A DNA stretch of 10,329 nt from assembly GCA_026710225.1 (NCBI GenBank), contig JAPORI010000101.1, forward strand, positions 1 to 10,329. The letters are read 5' to 3'. Made by a program: the position numbers and the translations under genes. Of the stretch, positions 5,926-10,329 are shown in pieces; the stretch's first letter is position 1; every line of letters begins with the position of its first letter. This DNA is from Betaproteobacteria bacterium (GTDB lineage Bacteria > Pseudomonadota > Gammaproteobacteria > Tethybacterales > Tethybacteraceae). The notes beneath the pieces are model-generated. The model saw only the letters and a list, made by a program, of their open reading frames with translations. It was not told the origin of the DNA and made no database searches.

Positions 5926-7002
5926 ATGCGCAAGTTCAACTTCTATCCAGGCCCCTCAACTATCGCGACCAGTGTGCTGGAAAAGATGCGCGCCGAGTTT
6001 ATCGAGTTCGAAGACACCGGCGCAGCCTTCTTCGAACTTTCCCATCGCAGCGGCACGGTCGTCGATTGCCAGCGCCGCATCGTTGCCAGACTGCGCCAGT
6101 TGATGGGGGTCGGCGACGACTATCACGTCTTGCTGCTGCACGGCGGCGCCATCGGCCAGGCGGCAGCGATCCCGATGAACCTTTTGCGCGGCAAGAAGCA
6201 GGCCGCCTATGCGATCACCGGCCACTGGGGAAGGCTGGCGGCCGGCCACGCCGAGGCGCACTGCCAGGTGGAGCGCTGCATCGACACCTCACCGGAGTGC
6301 ACCTCGATCCCGCCGGCCGACCAGTGGCAGGTTCCGGCTGACTGCGCATATGTGCACTTCACCGACAACGAAACCATCAACGGCGTCGAGTTTCAGGAGT
6401 TGCCCGATCTGGACGGCCAGTTGCTGGTTGCCGATCAGTCGTCGAACATCCTTTCCCGACCCTGGCCAACCGACAAGGTGGCCTTGACCTATGCCTGCCT
6501 GCAAAAGAACATCGGCCCGTCCGGCATGGCGGTGGTGGTGGTGCGCAAGGATCTGTGCGGCGAGCAATTGCCGATCACGCCGGCGATCTGGAACTACGCC
6601 AAGCAGGCCAAGGCCGATTCGATGGCCAATACCCCTGCGACCATCCAGTTGCGGATGCTCGAACTGGTCCTGGACTGGACCGCCGAAGCCGGCGGCGCCG
6701 AGGAATTCGGCCGCCGCAACCGGGCCAAGGCCGACATGCTTTATGACTTCATCGATGCCAGCGACTTCTACGCCAACAAGGTCGACCCGGCGGTGCGCTC
6801 GCGTATGAACATCCCGTTCGTGCTCGCCGACGCCAGCCTCGATGACCAGTTCGTAACCCAGGCCGAGGAGGCCGGCCTGATCGGGCTGCGCGGCCACCGG
6901 GCGGTGGGCGGGATGCGCGCCTCGATCTACAACGCGATGCCCGAGCAGGGAGTTTCCCAACTAATCAGCTTCATGCAGGACTTCGCAGCCGGCAACGGCT
7001 AG
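5926..7002 (+). CDS. serC: Phosphoserine aminotransferase
   Basis: PLP-dependent enzyme that converts 3-phosphohydroxypyruvate to phosphoserine with glutamate as donor; in many proteobacteria it also serves PLP synthesis. The 358-residue length is standard. Visible landmarks: FNFYPGPS at the start, ELSHRSG (His40, Arg41, phosphate side), HGGAIGQAA (73-80), NETINGVEF, ADQSSNILSRPW with the PLP-binding Asp170, the Schiff-base Lys194 in LQKNIGPSG, and the C-terminal GHRAVGGMRASIYNAMP (His324, Arg325, Arg331). The glycine-rich loop has Ile where the E. coli enzyme has Arg77; other family members also lack that Arg. The ATG at 5926 is the only start that keeps the conserved N-terminus. The gene is divergent from coaBC and followed 46 bases later by polA. 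The TAG stop occurs at the expected end, so it is a true terminator. Confidence 0.95.
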   Translation: MRKFNFYPGPSTIATSVLEKMRAEFIEFEDTGAAFFELSHRSGTVVDCQRRIVARLRQLMGVGDDYHVLLLHGGAIGQAAAIPMNLLRGKKQAAYAITGHWGRLAAGHAEAHCQVERCIDTSPECTSIPPADQWQVPADCAYVHFTDNETINGVEFQELPDLDGQLLVADQSSNILSRPWPTDKVALTYACLQKNIGPSGMAVVVVRKDLCGEQLPITPAIWNYAKQAKADSMANTPATIQLRMLELVLDWTAEAGGAEEFGRRNRAKADMLYDFIDASDFYANKVDPAVRSRMNIPFVLADASLDDQFVTQAEEAGLIGLRGHRAVGGMRASIYNAMPEQGVSQLISFMQDFAAGNG

Positions 7003-7048
7003 GGCTTTTTCCCGAATTTCCTCGCGTCGGCAGCCGGAAGCAAGCCCC

Positions 7049-9739
7049 ATGGCCGAGCAACTGCTAATCATCGACGTTCACAACTACCTGTTCAGGGCTT
7101 TTCACGCCATCGCCGGGCTGCGCAGCCGCTCCGGGATGGCAACCAACGCCGTCTACGGCCTGGCCGGATCGCTGTGCCTGCTCAGGGAGACCTATCCGCA
7201 AGCGGCGGTGGCGGCGGTGATGGACGCGCCCGGCAAGACCTTCCGGCACGATCTGTTTCCCGACTACAAAGCCAACCGGGCCGAGACCGACGAGGATCTG
7301 AAAGTGCAAATCGAACCGGGCCGGCAACTGATCGAAGCGCTCGGGATGCAGTTGTATTGCGTTGCGCAAGTCGAAGCCGACGATGTGATCGCGTCGCTGG
7401 CGGTTGCCGCCGCCGGTCGCGGCCAGCAGGTGGTGATCGCAACCTCCGACAAGGATTTGATGTATCTGGCCGGCACCGGTGCCCGCATCCACGATCCGAA
7501 GCGCAACCTCCTGTTTGACGCAGCCGGAGTAGCCGAGCGCTACAAGGTGCAGCCGGGGCAAATGGCCGACTATCTGGCCTTGGTCGGCGACAGTTCTGAC
7601 AACATTCCCGGAGTGCCGGGCATCGGCCCCAAGCGGGCCGCCGACCTGCTCGCCGCATACGGCAACCTCGATGCGATCATCGCCAACGCCGACCAGGTAA
7701 AGGGAAAAATGGGCGAGAGCCTGCGCGCCACCATTCCCCAACTGCCGCTGATCCGCAAACTGGTTGCGGTGCGCGAGGATATCCCGCTGCAACCGGATCC
7801 ACAGCAACTGGCCCGACCGCAGGTGCAGCCGGAAAAGCTCGAACTGCTCTGCCAGCGGCTGCAATTCAATCCCGACCTGCAAGCCCGGCTGGCAGTCAAG
7901 CCGGCCAGCGCGCCGGCGGCGGCCGAGATTCCGGTTGCCATCATCGAAACCGACGCGCAGGCCACCGACGCGGCAGCGCAAATCGCAAAGACGAGCGGAC
8001 TGGGCATCCACATCGAAAGCGCCGGCGCCGACGCGCCCTCCCGGCAACTGGTCGGCCTGGCGGTCGCAACCGCCGAGCGCGGCTGGTATCTGCCGGTCGC
8101 GCACGGCACCGGCGCCGATGAGGAAAACGAGCAGCCCCAACCGGTCAATGCACCGGCCGCGGCAGTGGCGACGGTAATTGCCGCCGTCGCCGGCCGCGGC
8201 GAGCAACTGGCGGCATTTGCCGTCAAGGACGCCTGGCACTGCCTGCCCAGTCGCGGCGAGCAACTGGCCGGCTGCATCGACACCCAACTGCTTTCCTACA
8301 GCATCAACTCGGACGCGGCCGGCAGTCTGGCCGCACTGCTGCGCCACAACAGCCTGCCGGCGGCGGCCGACCGCACCGGGCTGCTCAAGAAAAAGAACCG
8401 GCCGCTGGCTTTCGCCCAACTGCCGACCCGGCAAGCTGCGACAGCAGCAGCAGGCTGGGCGGCGGCTACCGCCGGCCTGAAGAGAAAACTGATGATGGCC
8501 GCTACCGGCGCCCAGCTGGACATCTACGACCGGATCGAACGGCCGCTGCTGCCGGTGCTGGCCGACATGGAGCAAACCGGCATCATGATCGATGAGCCGC
8601 GCCTGGCGCAACTGAGTGAAAAACTGCAGGTGCGGATGGACGAAAACCGCCAGCGGGTTGAGGAGGCCGCCGGTGAGCAAATCAATCTCAACTCCCCGGC
8701 CCAACTCGCTAAGCTGCTTTTTGACCAGCTCGGACTGACCGCCGGCCGCAAGACCAGCCAGGGAAAGCTGTCGACCAACGAGGCCGAACTCGAACGGCTG
8801 GCGCGAACCGGCAAGTCGCCGGTGCCCGGCTGGATCCTCGAATACCGGCAGGCCGCCAAGCTGCACGGCACCTACACCGCAGCGCTGCCCAAAAGAATCA
8901 ATCCGGACACCGGCCGCATCCACACCACCTTCATTCAGACCGGCGCAGTTACCGGCCGGCTATCGAGCGTCGATCCGAACCTGCAGAACATCCCGGTGCG
9001 CACCGAAATCGGCCAGCTCATCCGCCGCAGTTTCATCGCCGCACCCGGCAAGGTGCTGGTTGCAGCCGACTATTCGCAGATCGAGTTGCGCATCCTGGCG
9101 CACTTTTCCGGCGACCGCACCCTGGCTGGCGCCTTTGCCGCCGGCGAAGACATCCACAGCCGCACCGCCGCCGAAGTTTTCGCAACCGACCCGGCGGCGG
9201 TAACCGCCGAGCAGCGCCGCTTTGCCAAGACGATCAACTTCGGGCTGATCTACGGGATGGGAGCGTTCGGACTGGCGCAGCGGCTAGCCATCAGCCAGAG
9301 CCAGGCCCGGGAGCTGATCGAAAGATACTTCGCCCGCCTGCCGGGGGTATCCTCCTATCTGGATCAGCTCAAAAAGCAGGCTTCCGAGGAGCGCTTCGTC
9401 GAGACCGCCTGCGGACGCAAAATCAGCGTTGCACCGGTCGCCGGCACCCGGGCGGCCCGCGCCCACGCCCTGCGGGCGGCGACCAACGCGCCGATGCAAG
9501 GCACCGCCGCCGACATCATGAAACTGGCGATGATCGAGATCGACCGGCGACTGCGCCAAAAGAAGTTCGCAGCCCGGATGCTGTTGCAGGTGCACGACGA
9601 GCTGGTGTTCGAGGCGCCCGAAAACGAATTCGAACCACTCGCCGCACTACTGACCGAAGTGATGACCGGTGTCGTCAAGTTGAAAGTGCCGCTGGCGGTT
9701 GACATCGGTCGCGGCGCCAACTGGGATGAGGCCCGGTGA
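7049..9739 (+). CDS. polA: DNA polymerase I with a degenerate proofreading domain
   Basis: Replicative gap-filling and repair polymerase, 896 aa. The 5' nuclease domain (1-about 280) keeps its metal ligands: Asp9, Asp59, EADD (109-112), TSDKD (132-136) and GDSSDNIPG (180-188), followed by the helix-hairpin-helix GVPGIGPKRA. The polymerase domain (about 490-896) has motif A DYSQIE (674-679), motif B RRFAKTINFGLIYG (723-736) and motif C QVHDE (847-851), all intact. The middle domain (about 317-480) aligns with the Klenow 3'-5' exonuclease but its acids are gone: the FDTET strand reads IHIES, NLKYD reads AVKDA, and the AAEDADVT segment reads AAGWAAAT. Proofreading is therefore probably absent, as in Taq and mycobacterial PolA. 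A GGAAG at 7036-7040 supports the ATG at 7049. The C-terminus NWDEAR is the normal family end. Confidence 0.96.
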   Translation: MAEQLLIIDVHNYLFRAFHAIAGLRSRSGMATNAVYGLAGSLCLLRETYPQAAVAAVMDAPGKTFRHDLFPDYKANRAETDEDLKVQIEPGRQLIEALGMQLYCVAQVEADDVIASLAVAAAGRGQQVVIATSDKDLMYLAGTGARIHDPKRNLLFDAAGVAERYKVQPGQMADYLALVGDSSDNIPGVPGIGPKRAADLLAAYGNLDAIIANADQVKGKMGESLRATIPQLPLIRKLVAVREDIPLQPDPQQLARPQVQPEKLELLCQRLQFNPDLQARLAVKPASAPAAAEIPVAIIETDAQATDAAAQIAKTSGLGIHIESAGADAPSRQLVGLAVATAERGWYLPVAHGTGADEENEQPQPVNAPAAAVATVIAAVAGRGEQLAAFAVKDAWHCLPSRGEQLAGCIDTQLLSYSINSDAAGSLAALLRHNSLPAAADRTGLLKKKNRPLAFAQLPTRQAATAAAGWAAATAGLKRKLMMAATGAQLDIYDRIERPLLPVLADMEQTGIMIDEPRLAQLSEKLQVRMDENRQRVEEAAGEQINLNSPAQLAKLLFDQLGLTAGRKTSQGKLSTNEAELERLARTGKSPVPGWILEYRQAAKLHGTYTAALPKRINPDTGRIHTTFIQTGAVTGRLSSVDPNLQNIPVRTEIGQLIRRSFIAAPGKVLVAADYSQIELRILAHFSGDRTLAGAFAAGEDIHSRTAAEVFATDPAAVTAEQRRFAKTINFGLIYGMGAFGLAQRLAISQSQARELIERYFARLPGVSSYLDQLKKQASEERFVETACGRKISVAPVAGTRAARAHALRAATNAPMQGTAADIMKLAMIEIDRRLRQKKFAARMLLQVHDELVFEAPENEFEPLAALLTEVMTGVVKLKVPLAVDIGRGANWDEAR
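7997..8488 (+). other. Vestigial 3'-5' exonuclease domain within polA
   Basis: This in-frame segment encodes PolA residues about 317-480. The fold seems retained (LVGLAVATAERGWYLPVAH, IDTQLLSYSIN, LAFAQLP match Klenow strands and helices), while the positions of E. coli Asp355, Asp424 and Asp501 read His321, Ala395 and Ala472 in my manual alignment; only the Glu357 equivalent (Glu323) remains. The replacement is Ala/Gly-rich. Confidence 0.7.
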
Positions 9740-9753
9740 TCGGACTTGCCTGA

Positions 9754-10305
9754 ATGAAACTGGTGCGCTGCGGAGCCGCGGGCGCCGAGCGTCCGGCAGT
9801 AATCGACGCGGCCGGAGTTATACGGGATGCTTCCAGTCTGGTTGACGACTGGAACGGCAACTCTCTGCAGCCTGAGCCGCTGGCGCGCCTTGCCGCCATT
9901 GATTTGGCAACCCTGCCGGCCATTGATCCGGCAACCCGGCTGGGGGCGTGCATCAGCCGACCCGGCAAGATTGTCGGCATCGGCCTGAACTATGCCGATC
10001 ACGCCGCCGAGACCGGACTGCCGGAACCGGCCGAGCCAATCGTCTTTATGAAGGCGACCAGCAGTTTTTCCGGTCCGTTTGATCCGGTATGCATTCCCCG
10101 CAACTCGCGCACAACCGACTGGGAGGTGGAACTGGGAGTGGTAATCGGCAGTCGCGCCCGGCACATCCGGCCGCAGGATGCACCCGGACACATGGCCGGC
10201 TACTGCATAGTCAATGACATCTCCGAGCGCACCGACCAGACCCGACGCGGCGGCCAGTGGACCAAGGGCAAGAGCCACGACACCATCTGCCCGACCGCAC
10301 ACTGA
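9754..10305 (+). CDS. Fumarylacetoacetate hydrolase-family protein, truncated at an early TGA
   Basis: Belongs to the FAH superfamily of metal-dependent C-C or C-N bond-cleaving enzymes (acylpyruvases, ureidoglycolate lyase, 2-hydroxyhepta-2,4-diene-1,7-dioate isomerase); the exact substrate cannot be read. An N-terminal cap of about 65 residues precedes the core: GIGLNYADHAAETGLP, PIVFMKATSSFSGP, then TDWEVELGVVIG with the metal ligands Glu124 and Glu126, YCIVNDISER with Asp155, and GGQWTKGKS with Lys171. Related proteins are about 280 residues, but this frame stops at TGA 10303-10305 after 183. At this point the family reads DTFxPTGPWLV; here it reads DTICPTAH, TGA, LVPAGHIA, so TGA replaces the Trp codon and the same frame continues to the window end. 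The ATG starts 14 bases after the polA stop. It is probably a decaying gene or a local sequence error. Confidence 0.8.
   Translation: MKLVRCGAAGAERPAVIDAAGVIRDASSLVDDWNGNSLQPEPLARLAAIDLATLPAIDPATRLGACISRPGKIVGIGLNYADHAAETGLPEPAEPIVFMKATSSFSGPFDPVCIPRNSRTTDWEVELGVVIGSRARHIRPQDAPGHMAGYCIVNDISERTDQTRRGGQWTKGKSHDTICPTAH
10303..10305 (+). other. In-frame TGA at a conserved Trp position of the FAH-family gene
   Basis: The codons read C-P-T-A-H-TGA-L-V-P-A-G-H-I-A, against the family consensus C-P-T-G-P-W-L-V. TGA is one base from TGG. The eight codons after it (10306-10329) stay open in the same frame and keep the LV of the consensus. polA, cysS and hisI use TGA as a proper stop, so a general UGA-to-Trp code is not supported. 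Confidence 0.7.
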
Positions 10306-10329
10306 CTGGTCCCGGCCGGGCACATTGCC

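Noticed and set aside
5924..5926. TTG start for coaBC at 5926, adding 35 residues
   Set aside because: The added residues have no family similarity, and the codon would sit on the serC start and the divergent promoter region. The ATG at 5821 gives the standard N-terminus.
6139..6165. SerC lacks the Arg77 of the E. coli enzyme (HGGAIGQ)
   Set aside because: Other phosphoserine aminotransferases also vary here, and the Lys, Asp, His and Arg active-site residues are all present, so loss of function is not indicated.
6987..7010. Hairpin AGCCG-GCAA-CGGCT at the end of serC followed by a run of five T
   Set aside because: The stem is only five base pairs and is separated from the T-run by five bases, so an intrinsic terminator is not supported. 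polA begins 46 bases after serC and may be co-transcribed.
7064..8923. Long open frame of 619 codons on the minus strand opposite polA
   Set aside because: It lies wholly inside polA, which has complete family motifs. Long antisense frames are expected in high-GC coding DNA, and the translation shows no recognisable domain.
1..10329. A genetic code in which TAG or TGA is sense
   Set aside because: pyrF and serC end in TAG and polA, cysS and hisI in TGA at family-typical C-termini, so both remain normal stops. Trp in the intact genes is TGG.

Overview
The window comes from a bacterial chromosome, most likely a high-GC proteobacterium. A gammaproteobacterium is my best guess, from an MshL-type secretin and a SerC close to the enterobacterial form, but this is an inference and not a placement. 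It carries nine recognisable protein genes on both strands with little non-coding DNA: the two largest gaps are divergent intergenic regions of about 114 and 104 bp. No tRNA, rRNA, CRISPR array, insertion sequence or phage gene was seen, and no gene-free stretch exceeds 300 bases.

Layout. 1-1722 (minus) is a lipoprotein secretin of the MshL/type IV pilus-type II secretion family. It runs off the left edge and is interrupted by one in-frame TAG at 673-675. A divergent promoter region (1723-1836) with an 11-bp inverted repeat separates it from pyrF (1837-2595, plus). pyrF converges with and overlaps the 3' end of a four-gene minus-strand cluster: coaBC (5821-4592), hisI (4558-4169), cysS (4188-2821) and yidD (2824-2579). 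A second divergent region (5822-5925) leads to serC (5926-7002), polA (7049-9739) and a fumarylacetoacetate hydrolase-family gene (9754-10305), all plus. The last gene stops early at a TGA that falls on an expected Trp codon, although the frame stays open to the right edge.

Most of the content is housekeeping metabolism: pyrimidine synthesis (pyrF), coenzyme A (coaBC), histidine (hisI), cysteinyl-tRNA (cysS), membrane protein insertion (yidD), serine/PLP (serC) and DNA repair and replication (polA). The unusual points are the two genes broken by a single nonsense codon, one at each end of the window; the clearly lower GC of the secretin gene; a PolA whose 3'-5' exonuclease domain has lost its catalytic acids; the dispersed hisI and yidD; and the inverted repeat that brackets the secretin promoter. 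I did not find a convincing undescribed multi-gene system.
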